A stretch of 64,000 nucleotides of DNA from Saprospiraceae bacterium (GCA_019638385.1 JAHBTW010000011.1:62001-126000), one strand, 5' to 3'. Shown: positions 36,401 to 44,623, counted from the first letter of the stretch. Notes: generated by a model from the sequence alone, not told the origin. Program-made: numbers and translations.

Positions 36401-37377
36401 ATGATTTCGTTGAGGAAATTAGTGTCGGGCGGCGCGAAAATGGTTACGGTAGCGCAGGCGGGCGTGAGGTCGCCGCAAAAACCGGGGTAAAAACTTTCCA
36501 GATCGCTGCGCAGGCTGTCCAGGAGGAGCATGCCGTCGGGTACGGGTAGGCTGTCGGTATCTATGCGTTCGTAGGCGAGTCCGCATATTTGATAATTGCC
36601 CGGCGGGTAGGCGCGCAAATCGGCAACCGTATCTAATGCCGCGATGATGCCGTCGGTGGCAATGACATACAAATACCCATACTGGAGGCTGTCGGGCCGC
36701 CTGCCGATGTATGCGGGCCGCAAGGAAAAATTAAGGGCATCGGCGCCCTGGCACAAGGTGTCGTTCGGTACGGGGGAAAAGAATCCGGCATCGGCAAAAC
36801 AACAATCAATGCCCCTGTCGTCGCAAAAGATGAGGCGAAAATCCACGATGGCGCCGCCGTAAAATTCCGAAGGGTCATTCACCACGGTTATCGTCCATTC
36901 GCCGTTGACGGGGCCGGAGTTGAAGTCCTCCAGACAGCCCATGAAGGGGTAATACGAGCCGGTGTATAGACCGCCCGACACGAAGTTGAGCACCTGATCA
37001 TTGTTCCACTGTGCAGCGTAGCCAAGGTCGGGCACGGCCGTGGCGGCACAGGGCACGAAGCTGATGTCCCAGCGGGCAAAAAAAGTAAAAGCGTTGGCGC
37101 CGGGCGCGTTGGGGCCGATGAGTTGCACAGTGGTACCGTCGGGCGACGTGATCCACAATTCCATTTTTTTTGAAAACTGATGTACAAATTCGATCTCCAC
37201 GCCGCAGATGCCCTGATCGGGGGCGGAGAGGTCGTTGTTGACCACGTCGTCAATTTGAATGGTGAAAATGTGCGTGCTGTTGGGGTTGATGTAGAGGGTG
37301 TCTTCCAATCCGCAAACCTGTGCAGCCGCCCATACCGGAAGGCAGATTATACTCCACAGGATTATGCATTTCCTCAT
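30454..37377 (-). CDS. Giant T9SS type B secreted protein with PKD-like repeats
   Basis: A 2307-residue exported protein. After the signal peptide (residues 1-19) comes a proprotein-convertase P-domain-like region (VEIEFVHQFSKKMELWITSPDGTTVQLIGP), then three short repeats with C.GD...G and GCDSIV.L. From about residue 480 there are 19 PKD-like domains of about 82 residues (DAGPD..L.C....L.GS.S..G....Y.W.G, ending NGC.DT..V.V), a SprB-like repeat, and a gliding-motility C-terminal domain (YVPTAFSPNGDGINDVF) that is the type B T9SS signal. It is probably an adhesin or surface-layer protein anchored or released by the T9SS. The stop codon abuts that of the kinase gene with no base between them. 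Confidence 0.93.
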   Translation of the reverse strand: MRKCIILWSIICLPVWAAAQVCGLEDTLYINPNSTHIFTIQIDDVVNNDLSAPDQGICGVEIEFVHQFSKKMELWITSPDGTTVQLIGPNAPGANAFTFFARWDISFVPCAATAVPDLGYAAQWNNDQVLNFVSGGLYTGSYYPFMGCLEDFNSGPVNGEWTITVVNDPSEFYGGAIVDFRLIFCDDRGIDCCFADAGFFSPVPNDTLCQGADALNFSLRPAYIGRRPDSLQYGYLYVIATDGIIAALDTVADLRAYPPGNYQICGLAYERIDTDSLPVPDGMLLLDSLRSDLESFYPGFCGDLTPACATVTIFAPPDTNFLNEIICYADTLYVGNTAYFSDGIFTETLQGLGGCDSIVQLNLAVRPLPFTELNPTICAGDSVVVGNTAYLSSGFFRDTLTASTGCDSIVELSLTVLQPILVTVDTAICAGDSISVGAMRFGASGTYLVELQSAQGCDSIVTLQLDVFTSQAIIAPPDTITCFQPQITLNGSASSPAGQLRYIWQNVVGDSIGAGPTLAVGMPGLYVLEVRPLAGTPQCRERDSVFVLEDRTFPVADAGTDALLNCAQTTAALGGPLTSQGPRYAYLWTTDTGNFLAPANQPVVQINGAGRYILTTTDLINGCATMDTVLVNIDTLHPQALAGPDQVLNCDFPTRSLDGSNSGPGLDYLWTGPCISGNSAQAAVEVTCAGVYILMVSDPGNFCTAFDTVTVAWDTLHPVADAGPPQTITCATPVVALAGNANATGNNFIVEWSGPGIASGANTLSPTVSAPGVYSLMIVNTDNGCRDTAFVTVGIDTLPPLSDAGPDRRLDCIVSEVTLDGTGSTAGPSIVYTWFTSDGHFTGPMDTPATTADSAGVYVLIVFNTATGCSDTSNMVVTRDIAQPLAEAGGSSLIDCQLREVMLDGSASASGPLITYTWSGPCVLGAADTAAAMADCPGLYTLTVTNTDNGCVNSDTVSILLADETAIAILPDTVYLSCQTGTALLDGSASVFGVFEWQLNGMPVNILDLTPTVDAPGIYTLTVNTISLNCPDADTTVVLLDCTVDAVIAAADTLSCTRSTVTLNATVSSAGPGITYTWTGPAPGCIATGQNTTQPQVVCAGDYTLIVTNTFVNVADTATVTVSSDQSLPIAEAGNTDTITCIKPFGILNGSASSTGAQYTYTWTDVAGNTVSTRLVDTLTTVGTYFLEVLDTVNGCGAIDFVTIFELTNPPVINFGNATFPCNQDSFLLRAFPEPPGFPYTFLWSGPGIVAGGDAAAVWIDTAGLYAILVTNAVTGCNATAFVTVIQPECGPCIEVAPPDTITCDITAVTLQGSFCEPCPGCSVLWTVVSGEILSGENTLTPQVRAGNYVLSATDSLGFATTLSVEVIAQTQLPAADAGPDRTLSCRDTVVMLGGAGSAAGPSIRYTWQSLNGFAVTPTDSAFATTVAADTYFLEVRNLSTGCFSIDTVVVGIDTLPPTADAGPDQIITCAAPFAILDGAGSSLGNNFIYKWTASVPGAISAGDTTLNPIANAPGIFYIRVTNTLNGCSATDSTAVTRSVDLPFVPPLPDQTLTCADSILLISPILPDTSGFSFQWCRIPTGGPPADCMPGLSVSIQTPGVYRLEITDVQTGCRNTALMNVTENKTPPTVDAGMAPGVLSCAQSSLSLSGSVGPAGIPVSLLWSAAGGSPVSPPDALNPVITLPDTYILQAVRLDNGCRAVDSVVILIDANFPAAEAGPDTALTCAAPELRLQGTAITTGQAQWNWQTNGGQILDGANTPTPRINQPGEYILTVTDPANGCTAMDTVVVTSSQTPPEIEIDAPGGFSLNCASNTLLLDAGASVSGSGGALQFSWSGAPGSIVGNPDSAAILVGGVGFYQVIVEDVANGCRDTALVQIGADFAAPAVSVGVPLPLTCVRISTELNVNASPNGTFLTATWRLPTGDTVVQPNGSLNFEATLAGMYQLWVTDTRNGCAGMATVNVLQDTLAPVATAATPAVLNCERRSTLLDGSASTGRGILTYRWNGPAGGILSGENAPAAVAGTAGIYTLEVTDNINGCRDTAAVEVLELSAPIVGVAMDFHAPSCFEFEDGSLSISAVIGGVGPYLFALNDGSRSAAQEYRNLPPGDYTLRVWDALGCSFDTMFVLTDPPLLEVDLGSDTLIPLGDSVVLTALTNLPVVEYNWRNIGIFQTPEGGEQSVRPTVTTTYQVTVVNENGCTATDWITITVNTENLYYVPTAFSPNGDGINDVFMIFASAAVQEIRSLRIFDRWGNMVFFQNRFPPNDPSFGWDGLFEGRTLNPAVFVVMAELELTNGRIEVFSGDLTLMR

Positions 37378-37670
37378 AGCGCCTTTTCTGTTCGTTTGGG
37401 ATTATTTGATGGCGAAACCATACCACTGTACATTTCTCACGCAGCACTGCAAAGATGCCTGTTTTTTGACCGAAAAGAGTCTAAAAATTGAACGTTGCGA
37501 GCGTTGCGGCGTTGCGTGAAATAAAAAATGTCCAGTAGTGTGTGGCCAAACACTTTACAAGATGACCTAACAACGCGGATCGCTTCTTAGGCCATGCAAA
37601 TTAACGGAAAATAATTCTCTCCGGCCCTTGCAGGTGAAAAGTCCTATCTTTCCCCGCCAAAATCTGCTTC
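37378..37670. other. Divergent promoter region
   Basis: About 290 bases between the giant protein gene and the UMF1 gene. It should hold both promoters. TATCTTTC at 37649-37656 is a weak -7 candidate for UMF1. A short repeat TTGCGAGCGTTGCGGCGTTG at 37494-37513 is related to the CTCGCAACG family found at 47366-47555. No ORF is seen. Confidence 0.55.
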
Positions 37671-38978
37671 ATGAAAAACGACACAGCCATTGTGCTCAAC
37701 AACCCGCGCACTGTCAATGCCTGGGCTTTTTTCGATTGGGCCAATTCGGCCTTCGCCTTAGTCATTACGGCGGCCATCTTCCCCGCTTATTTTGCAGCCG
37801 TTACCGACGATATAGTTACTGTATTGGGGCGGACCATGTCCAGTAGCTCTTTGTATGCGTATGCGGTATCGGCTTCCTATTTGGTCATTGCGTTGGTGTC
37901 GCCGTTGTTGTCAGGCATCGCCGATTTTGGTGGGCGACGTATGTTTTTTTTGCGTTTTTTCACTGTCATGGGCGCCTTGGGCTGCCTGTCGCTCTTTCTG
38001 TTTCGGGGTATGCCCTCGCTGGCCATCGGGGTGGTGGGTTTCATCGTGGCCATGATCGGGTTTGCCGGCGGATTGGTGTTTTACAATTCCTACCTGCCGC
38101 AGATTGTGACCGAAGATCGCTATGACCGGGTGAGTGCGCGCGGGTTTTCGTTCGGCTATATCGGCAGTGTTTTGTTGCTGCTGGTCAACTTGTGGATGAT
38201 CGGCAATTCCGACAAATTAGGTTTTGCCAATGAAGGCGTGGCCACCCGGCTCGCTTTTGTCATGGTGGGCCTGTGGTGGATCGGCTTTGCGCAAATTCCC
38301 TTTCGCCGTCTGCCGGCCGATCCCAAAAACCGACCGCGGCAGCAGTTGATCACCAAAGGTTTTGCGGAATTGGTCAAAGTGGCGCGCATCGTGGGGCAGT
38401 CGAAGAATATACTCCGTTTTCTGGGCGCTTTTTTCTGCTATAGCGCGGGGGTGCAAACGGTCCTTTTCCTCGCGGCCACGTTTGCCGAAAAGGAGTTGAA
38501 ATTTGAAACCGTACAACTCATTATCATTGTGCTCATTCTTCAGTTGGTAGCCGTGGGCGGCGCTTATTTGTTTGCCAAAGTGTCCGAGTGGCGCGGCAAC
38601 AAGTTTTCGCTCCTGGTTATGCTCGTTATTTGGATCGGAATATGCTTTGCCGCCAATCAGGTTTATACCCAAACCCAGTTTTACATCCTGGCCGGCGCCG
38701 TGGGCTTAGTCATGGGAGGCATTCAGTCGCTATCGCGTTCCACTTATTCCAAACTCATACCGGCAGATACCAAAGATACCGCTTCTTTTTTCAGCTTTTA
38801 CGATGTGCTGGAAAAAGTGGCCATTGTCATCGGCACCTTCAGTTTCGGTTTCATCGAACAAATTACCGGCAGCATGCGCTCCAGCGTGCTGGTGCTCGGC
38901 GTTTTTTTTGTACTCGGTTTTGTAATTCTGGCGGGTACGCGGATCAGGCATGCGGGGGGTGGGGCAGATGGAGCGTAG
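37671..38978 (+). CDS. UMF1-type MFS transporter
   Basis: A 435-residue membrane protein with about 12 helices. The N-terminus NAWAFFDWANSAFALVITAAIFPAYF is the hallmark of the UMF1/Atg22-like branch of the major facilitator superfamily. SPLLSGIADFGGRRMFFLRFF is the loop between helices 2 and 3, and MGGIQSLSRSTYSKLIPADTK is another family segment. Substrates of this branch are mostly unknown; yeast Atg22 exports amino acids from the vacuole. It stands as a single gene. Confidence 0.9.
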   Translation: MKNDTAIVLNNPRTVNAWAFFDWANSAFALVITAAIFPAYFAAVTDDIVTVLGRTMSSSSLYAYAVSASYLVIALVSPLLSGIADFGGRRMFFLRFFTVMGALGCLSLFLFRGMPSLAIGVVGFIVAMIGFAGGLVFYNSYLPQIVTEDRYDRVSARGFSFGYIGSVLLLLVNLWMIGNSDKLGFANEGVATRLAFVMVGLWWIGFAQIPFRRLPADPKNRPRQQLITKGFAELVKVARIVGQSKNILRFLGAFFCYSAGVQTVLFLAATFAEKELKFETVQLIIIVLILQLVAVGGAYLFAKVSEWRGNKFSLLVMLVIWIGICFAANQVYTQTQFYILAGAVGLVMGGIQSLSRSTYSKLIPADTKDTASFFSFYDVLEKVAIVIGTFSFGFIEQITGSMRSSVLVLGVFFVLGFVILAGTRIRHAGGGADGA

Positions 38979-39220
38979 CGACATCCCGATGACGAAGGAA
39001 TCGGGAGGGCATGGAGGCGCTGGACCGAGCGAAGTTGGGGTGTAGGCGGTATGGTTTGCTCCACAGGGTGAATCCGCCTCTGACATTGGATGAGTTGAAG
39101 AATTTTATCAAAGAAAAAGAGAAGCCGGTTGCCCGGAATAGCTATGTAAACTCGTAGCTCGTAGCTCGCAGCTTCCTGAACAGTAGCAGCCAAGAACCTT
39201 AAACGAACAACGAACAAGGA
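38979..39220. other. Intergenic region with AGCTCG-family repeat, copy 4
   Basis: About 240 bases with no supported ORF. At 39149-39176 it carries AACTCGTAGCTCGTAGCTCG and CAGCTTCC, the same words as at 8213-8280. Confidence 0.6.
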
Positions 39221-40288
39221 ATGACAGACCAACCCATCTCCGTTCGCTCCGGCGAAGAATTGCCTTTGGAGGCGCTTACGTCCTGGCTGCGCGGCCGGCT
39301 GCCGGGTTTTTCGACCATTGAGAACGTGCGGCAGTTTCCCGGCGGGTTTTCCAACCTCACTTATTTTTTACAAACCGATGCGGGGGCATTTGTGCTGCGC
39401 CGCCCGCCGTTCGGGGCCGACATCAAATCGGCGCACGACATGGGGCGCGAGTTTCGGGTGCTGTCGCTGCTGCGCGGGCATTTTGATAAAATACCGACGC
39501 CGGCAGTTTTTTGTGACGATGCCGATGTGATCGGCGCGCCGTTTTACCTCATGGAGCGGGTGCAGGGCCTGATCCTGCGCAACCGCCCGCCCAAAGACCT
39601 CGCCCTGACTCCGGAACTCATGCGCCGCATTTCGGAAGCAACCGTTGACACCCTGGCCGAACTGCACGCCCTCGATCTGTACGCCACCGGCCTCTTGCAA
39701 ATGGGCAAACCCGAAGGCTATGTAGAACGCCAAACCACCGGCTGGATAGCCCGCTATTACAAAGCAGAAACGGATACCGTGGACAATATGAACGCCGCCG
39801 CCGAATGGATGCAGCAACACCGCCCGCCCGATGGCCCGCCCGCCTTCATTCACAACGATTTCAAATACGACAACGTCGTGCTCGACCCCGCCGACCCCGG
39901 CCGCATCATCGCCGTATTGGATTGGGAAATGGCCACCGTCGGCGATCCGCTCATGGACCTCGGCACGTCCTTAGCCTACTGGACGGAGCCCCGCGAGGCC
40001 GAGGCGCTGCAATTGGCCGCGGCCAACCTCACCTGGCTGCCCGGCAACCTCAACCGCGCACAGGTCATCGGGCGCTATGCCGAAAAGAGCGGTCGCAGTG
40101 TGGACCAAATGCTGTTTTACTATGTATTCGGCGCCTTCAAAATCGGGGTCATCGTGCAGCAAATTTATGCGCGGTACAAAAAAGGTCATACCCAGGACCC
40201 CCGCTTTGCCGGGCTGCTGGAGGCCGTAAAATACTTTGGTCGTCAGGCTGTCACCGCTATTGACAAAGGACAAGTGAGCAATTTGTAA
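39221..40288 (+). CDS. APH-type phosphotransferase family protein
   Basis: A 355-residue kinase-like protein of the aminoglycoside phosphotransferase fold, close to the N-terminal domain of ACAD10 proteins. FPGGFSNLTYFLQTDAGAFVLRRPPFG forms the nucleotide loop with its lysine equivalent replaced by RRPP. The catalytic loop is FIHNDFKYDNVVLD and the metal site is VLDWEMATVGDPLMDLG. The substrate is unknown; members next to acyl-CoA dehydrogenases act on hydroxyacyl groups. It is 10 bases upstream of the ClC gene and probably shares its transcript. Confidence 0.88.
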   Translation: MTDQPISVRSGEELPLEALTSWLRGRLPGFSTIENVRQFPGGFSNLTYFLQTDAGAFVLRRPPFGADIKSAHDMGREFRVLSLLRGHFDKIPTPAVFCDDADVIGAPFYLMERVQGLILRNRPPKDLALTPELMRRISEATVDTLAELHALDLYATGLLQMGKPEGYVERQTTGWIARYYKAETDTVDNMNAAAEWMQQHRPPDGPPAFIHNDFKYDNVVLDPADPGRIIAVLDWEMATVGDPLMDLGTSLAYWTEPREAEALQLAAANLTWLPGNLNRAQVIGRYAEKSGRSVDQMLFYYVFGAFKIGVIVQQIYARYKKGHTQDPRFAGLLEAVKYFGRQAVTAIDKGQVSNL

Positions 40289-40298
40289 CTTCGCCCCC

Positions 40299-42083
40299 AT
40301 GAATTGGTTGTTTATTCTCAATAAAATCGCCGACTGGCGCCAAAACCGCGTCAGCGACCGCAATTTCTACATCATTGCGAGTATCCTCATCGGTACGGTG
40401 GTGGGCATAGTGGCATTGCTGCTCAAGGTCACGGTACATCGCATTGAGTACGCCTTACAGGAAGTACAGGCCGGCGGCAAAGGTATCCTCTTCTTTTTCT
40501 TTCCGCTCATCGGCATTTTGCTCACCGTACTGTATGTGCAGCGCTTTCGCGGCGGCAAGCTGGGGCGCGGCGTGGATAGTATTCTGTACTCCGTACTGCG
40601 CAAAGGCGGCGTCGTAGAACGCGACAAAATGTACTCCCACTGGATCAGCAGCGCGCTCACCGTGGGCTTCGGCGGTTCGGCGGGTTTGGAGGCGCCCATT
40701 GTGGTGACCGGCTCGGCCATCGGCTCCAACATGGCTACCGAACTGGGGCTGAACAAACAACAGCGCACCGTTTTGCTGGCGGCCGGGGCAGCGGCGGGTA
40801 TAGCGGCAGTGTTCAACTGTCCCATTGCCGGGGTCATTTTTGCCGTGGAGGTATTGTTAATAGAGTTTTCCATTCCGGTATTTATTCCACTGCTCATTGC
40901 GGCGGCAACGGCCTCGGTGTGGTCGGAGATATTGTATAAAGACCGCCTGTTTTACATCGTGGCGCAGGAATGGGAGGTAAGCGCTGTTCCATTTTTTGCT
41001 TTACTGGGCATCGTTACGGGATTGGTGTCGGTGTATAAAGCGCGGGTGATTTATTATGCTGAAAATTTCTTTGCGCGCCAAAGACGCCCCTGGCGCAAAG
41101 CGGTCATCGGCGGCTTGCTGCTGGGCCTGCTGATTTTTCTGTTGCCGCCGCTCTACGGCGAAGGCTATGTGACGATAAAATACCTGTTTGAAGGAAAAAC
41201 CCAGTTTTTGCTCGCCAACAGTCCCTTTCACACACTGCGCTTTCGGGAATGGGCCGTGGTGCTGGTGCTGGTGTTGTTGGTGTTGCTCAAGGTATTTGCC
41301 ACCATGCTCACCACCGGTTCGGGCGGCAATGGCGGCATTTTTGCACCCTCTCTGTTTACCGGCGGGGTGGTAGGATTCGCCTTCGCTTATGTGGTCAATC
41401 TCACCGGAATCGTGGAACTCACGCCCGCCAATTTTGTGGCCTGCGGCATGGCCGGGGTGCTCTCCGGAGTGATACATGCGCCGCTCACGGGCATCTTCCT
41501 CATCGCGGAAATTACGGGCGGCTATTCGCTTTTCGTGCCGCTCATGATCGTGTCGGCGCTTTCCTTTTTTATAGCGCGGTATTTCGAACCGTATTCGGTT
41601 TACACCAAACGACTGGCGCGCAAGGGGATATGGTCGCAATCGGAAAAAGACCGCAGTGTGCTGGCGCAAATGCAAACGGAGGGTTTGGTGGAGCGCGATT
41701 TCATCCCCGTCGGGCCGAAAGATACGCTCGGTCATCTGGTGGCGGTGGTGGCCAAATCCAAACGCAACCTGTTTCCGGTGCTCGATCTGGAAGACCGCCT
41801 CGTGGGGGTGGTGCTGCTGGACGACATCCGGCCGGTGATGTTTCGCCGCGATCAGTATGAAAGCACTTTGGTGAGAGATTTGATGATAAAACCGCCCGCC
41901 ATTATTGAGTCGGGCGAAAACATGCAAAGCGTGATGCAGCAATTTGAATCGTCCGGCGCCTGGAACCTGCCGGTGGTCGAACAGGGCAAATATATCGGCT
42001 TCATCAGCAAATCGGCTGTTTTTACACAATACCGCAGCTTGCTGTTGGATCAAATGAACAATACCGCGCAATCCGGAGTATGA
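40299..42083 (+). CDS. ClC family chloride channel/transporter with CBS domains
   Basis: A 594-residue protein with a ClC membrane domain (about residues 20-430) and two CBS domains at the C-terminus. GFGGSAGLEAPIVVTGSAIGS holds the gating glutamate in its GxExP context, and GSGGNGGIFAPSLFTGG is the second ClC signature. The CBS pair is DFIPVGPKDTLGHLVAVV...FPVLDLEDRLVGVVLLDDI and the following VRDLMIKPPAIIESGENMQSVM. It carries chloride across the inner membrane, perhaps under nucleotide control through the CBS pair. The stop overlaps the agmatine deiminase start by 4 bases. Confidence 0.94.
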   Translation: MNWLFILNKIADWRQNRVSDRNFYIIASILIGTVVGIVALLLKVTVHRIEYALQEVQAGGKGILFFFFPLIGILLTVLYVQRFRGGKLGRGVDSILYSVLRKGGVVERDKMYSHWISSALTVGFGGSAGLEAPIVVTGSAIGSNMATELGLNKQQRTVLLAAGAAAGIAAVFNCPIAGVIFAVEVLLIEFSIPVFIPLLIAAATASVWSEILYKDRLFYIVAQEWEVSAVPFFALLGIVTGLVSVYKARVIYYAENFFARQRRPWRKAVIGGLLLGLLIFLLPPLYGEGYVTIKYLFEGKTQFLLANSPFHTLRFREWAVVLVLVLLVLLKVFATMLTTGSGGNGGIFAPSLFTGGVVGFAFAYVVNLTGIVELTPANFVACGMAGVLSGVIHAPLTGIFLIAEITGGYSLFVPLMIVSALSFFIARYFEPYSVYTKRLARKGIWSQSEKDRSVLAQMQTEGLVERDFIPVGPKDTLGHLVAVVAKSKRNLFPVLDLEDRLVGVVLLDDIRPVMFRRDQYESTLVRDLMIKPPAIIESGENMQSVMQQFESSGAWNLPVVEQGKYIGFISKSAVFTQYRSLLLDQMNNTAQSGV

Positions 42084-43108
42084 CCGAACAAACCGCACAA
42101 CGCCGCCTGCCTGCCGAATGGGAGCCGCAGCAGGCTGTACAACTTACTTTCCCGCACGCCGGCACCGACTGGGCCGATATGCTCGACGAGGTGTTGCCTT
42201 GTTTTGTGGAAATTGCCACCGCGATCAGCCGTTACGAGGACGTAATTATCGTGTGCAATAATGCGGAGGAAACGGCCGCGCTGCTCCGCCATGCCGATCC
42301 GGCCCGTATTCGTTTGGTGGAATTGCCCTCCAACGATACCTGGGCGCGCGATCACGGCGGCATCACCGTTTTTGAAAACGACCGTCCGGTAATACTCGAT
42401 TTTGTGTTCAACGGCTGGGGGTTGAAATTCCCGGCAGATCAGGACAACCAAATCACGCAACGGTTGGCCGATAAAGGCATTTTCGGTTCTGTACCCATCC
42501 AAAAAGGCGGCATGGTGCTGGAAGGCGGCGGCATCGAAAGCGACGGGCAGGAGACTTTGCTCACCACTTCGGAATGTCTGTTGTCGCCCAATCGCAACCC
42601 GCACCTCAGCCGCAGGCAGACCGAAAACCGGCTCAAACGGCTTTTCGGCCTCAATCGGGTGCTGTGGCTCGATCACGGTTATCTGGCCGGCGATGATACC
42701 GATTCGCATATTGATACGCTGGCCCGTTTTTGCAGCCCCGATACCATCGCGTATGTGCAGTGTTTGGATACAACGGACGAACACTTTGCGGCCCTCCAGG
42801 CTATGGAGCGGCAATTGCAGTCGTTCCGAACCGCCGCCGGCGCGCCTTACCACTTAGTTCCATTGCCTATGCCGGCGCCCTGCTTTGCAGCGGACGGGCA
42901 TCGCCTGCCGGCAACTTATGCCAATTTCCTGATTATCAACGGCGCGGTATTGGTTCCTGTATATGATGTGGCGGAGGATGAGCAGGCGCTCGCTCAATTA
43001 AAAATCTGCTTTCCCGACAGAGAGATCATCCCTGTAAACTGTCGCTCCCTGATTGAGCAGCACGGTTCTTTGCATTGTGTGACGATGCAGTTTCCAGTTT
43101 TGGGGTAG
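42080..43108 (+). CDS. aguA: Agmatine deiminase family protein
   Basis: A 342-residue enzyme of the guanidino-modifying superfamily (PF04371). It has the N-terminal RRLPAEWEPQQAVQLTFPH, the substrate-binding NDTWARDHGGITVF, the central LDHGYLAGDDTDSHIDTLARF with the catalytic histidine and acids, and the nucleophilic cysteine in GSLHCVTMQFP near the end. It converts agmatine to N-carbamoylputrescine and ammonia. With speA (21595-22992) this makes the first two steps of the arginine-to-putrescine route. ATG 42080 overlaps the ClC stop. The last codons fall inside a 26-base direct repeat. Confidence 0.92.
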   Translation: MTEQTAQRRLPAEWEPQQAVQLTFPHAGTDWADMLDEVLPCFVEIATAISRYEDVIIVCNNAEETAALLRHADPARIRLVELPSNDTWARDHGGITVFENDRPVILDFVFNGWGLKFPADQDNQITQRLADKGIFGSVPIQKGGMVLEGGGIESDGQETLLTTSECLLSPNRNPHLSRRQTENRLKRLFGLNRVLWLDHGYLAGDDTDSHIDTLARFCSPDTIAYVQCLDTTDEHFAALQAMERQLQSFRTAAGAPYHLVPLPMPAPCFAADGHRLPATYANFLIINGAVLVPVYDVAEDEQALAQLKICFPDREIIPVNCRSLIEQHGSLHCVTMQFPVLG

Positions 43109-43192
43109 GCAGTGGGCGGTTTGCGGTAGAGCGGTAGAGCGGTAGGCAGTGGGCGGTTTGCGGTAGCAACCCGGAACCCGCAACCCGGAACA
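43104..43192. repeat. 26-bp perfect direct repeat and CCCGGAAC repeats after aguA
   Basis: GGTAGGCAGTGGGCGGTTTG plus CGGTAG occurs at 43104-43129 and 43141-43166. Between them lie short GAGCGGTA copies. CAACCCGGAAC then occurs twice (43168-43192). The first copy includes the aguA stop codon, so the repeat has grown from or into the gene end. Confidence 0.9.
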
Positions 43193-43245
43193 TAATGCTT
43201 CGACTTTGCCTCGACTCCGCTCGGCATGTACGCTCAGCATAAACA

Positions 43246-43641
43246 TCACCAGGTCATATCATCTTCGGTAGCTTCGGTGGGCGGTGGCGGTGGGGTAGGA
43301 AAGTCGGGGTTGCGCGCCGGCATTTCGCCTTCGGGACCTTCATAGTATTCGTCATAGGGGCGGTTGAACTCATCGTAATCGTATTCGGGCAGCAGGTCAT
43401 TTTTGACGTGGTCAATAGCTTCCTGCAAATGCGAAAGGAAGCGGTGGAAATCTTCTTTGTAGAGGAAAAGTTTGTGCCGCTCGTAGCCGTCGCCATTCAT
43501 TCTTTTGGTGCTCTCCGTCAATGTCAGGTAGAAATCCTCTCCTTTGGTTTTGCGAACATCAAAGAAATAAGTTCTCCTTTTACCTGCTTTCATTTTCAAA
43601 GAATACACACTGTCATTCCTCGGATTGTTGTCTAAATCCAC
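43246..43641 (-). CDS. PUR family DNA/RNA-binding protein (DUF3276)
   Basis: A 131-residue protein with a single PUR repeat-like domain: VYSLKMKAGKRRTYFFDVRKTKGEDFYLTLTES, then GYERHKLFLYKEDFHRFLSHLQEAIDHV. This is the form found throughout Bacteroidetes and Borrelia (BpuR), where it binds nucleic acid as a dimer. The C-terminal 35 residues are acidic and rich in Pro (PTPPPPPTEATEDDMTW) and probably disordered. GTG at 43641 is chosen because it leaves the usual short N-terminus before the domain. It is a single gene, divergent from trpC. Confidence 0.9.
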   Translation of the reverse strand: MDLDNNPRNDSVYSLKMKAGKRRTYFFDVRKTKGEDFYLTLTESTKRMNGDGYERHKLFLYKEDFHRFLSHLQEAIDHVKNDLLPEYDYDEFNRPYDEYYEGPEGEMPARNPDFPTPPPPPTEATEDDMTW

Positions 43642-43749
43642 GCGCTTTGATATTTAGTTTATACACAAAAGGGACAAATGAAGACAAAAGTAAGGATTTG
43701 ATTAAAATATCCAATTTTCTGAAAAAAAGTTACACCGATTCATAAACAC

Positions 43750-43757
43750 TATCTTTG
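43750..43757 (+). promoter_or_regulatory. -7 promoter element of trpCFBA
   Basis: TATCTTTG matches TAnnTTTG, 36 bases before the trpC ATG. No -33 TTTG is obvious. The leader is too short for a trp attenuator. Confidence 0.55.
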
Positions 43758-43793
43758 CGCCGCCGCGCTGCGTAACAATAGCGGCCTTTAAAC

Positions 43794-44606
43794 ATGGACA
43801 TACTCAACCGCATCATCGCCCAAAAACGCCAAGAAAACCTGCAACGCCGGGAGCAGTTTCCCACGCATATTTTGGAACAGAGCATTTATTTCGGCAGCCC
43901 TGCCAATTCCCTGCGGGGCAGTTTGCAACAGGAGTGGGGCATCATCGCAGAGTTCAAACGGCGCTCGCCTTCTGCCGGCGATATCCGCGCCGGGGCCTCC
44001 GTGAGCGACATCACCACCGGCTATGTGCAGGCGGGAGCTGCGGCGCTGTCGGTACTCACCGATGAACAGTTTTTCGGCGGCAGTAACGGCGATCTCTCCG
44101 AAGCCCGCCACCACAATACCTGCCCCATTTTGCGCAAAGATTTTGTGATAGACGAATATCAAATCATTGAGGCCAAGGCCGTCGGCGCCGATGCCGTGTT
44201 GCTCATCGCCGCCTGCCTGCAGCCCGATGATACCCGCGAACTGGCACGCTTTGCCCGGTCTCTGGGTCTGGAAACCCTGCTGGAATTGCATCATCCTGCC
44301 GAACTCGACCACCTCAACGAATATGTGGATGTGGTAGGCGTCAACAACCGTAACCTGCGCGACTTCAGCGTGAGCATTGCCGTTTCTTTGGAAATGGCCG
44401 CGTTGCTGCCGGCTGCAATGACCAGAGTTTCGGAAAGCGGTCTCAACGATCCGCAGGCGGTTGTGGAGTTGCGCCGCGCCGGCTTCAACGGTTTCCTCAT
44501 CGGGGAGCATTTTATGCGCAGTCCCGATCCGGCACAGACCTGCCGCGCTTTTATTCAAAAAGTAAATGATTTGGAAAACCTGCTCGACGGCGCTATTGCC
44601 CTGTAA
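43794..44606 (+). CDS. trpC: Indole-3-glycerol phosphate synthase
   Basis: A 270-residue TIM-barrel enzyme. Family parts are IIAEFKRRSPSAGDIRAGASV with the catalytic lysine, AAALSVLTDEQFFGGSNGDL, PILRKDFVIDEYQI, LIAACL, LLELHHPAEL, VGVNNRNLRDF and RVSESGLNDP. It closes CdRP to indole-3-glycerol phosphate in tryptophan synthesis. It is the first gene of trpCFBA, with trpF 17 bases downstream. The earlier trp genes (trpEGD) are not in the window. Confidence 0.96.
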   Translation: MDILNRIIAQKRQENLQRREQFPTHILEQSIYFGSPANSLRGSLQQEWGIIAEFKRRSPSAGDIRAGASVSDITTGYVQAGAAALSVLTDEQFFGGSNGDLSEARHHNTCPILRKDFVIDEYQIIEAKAVGADAVLLIAACLQPDDTRELARFARSLGLETLLELHHPAELDHLNEYVDVVGVNNRNLRDFSVSIAVSLEMAALLPAAMTRVSESGLNDPQAVVELRRAGFNGFLIGEHFMRSPDPAQTCRAFIQKVNDLENLLDGAIAL

Positions 44607-44623
44607 AACCGGAATGTAATAAA

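Noticed and set aside
43757..43793. trp leader peptide or attenuator before trpC
   Set aside because: The leader is only about 30 bases, with no Trp codons and no hairpin.
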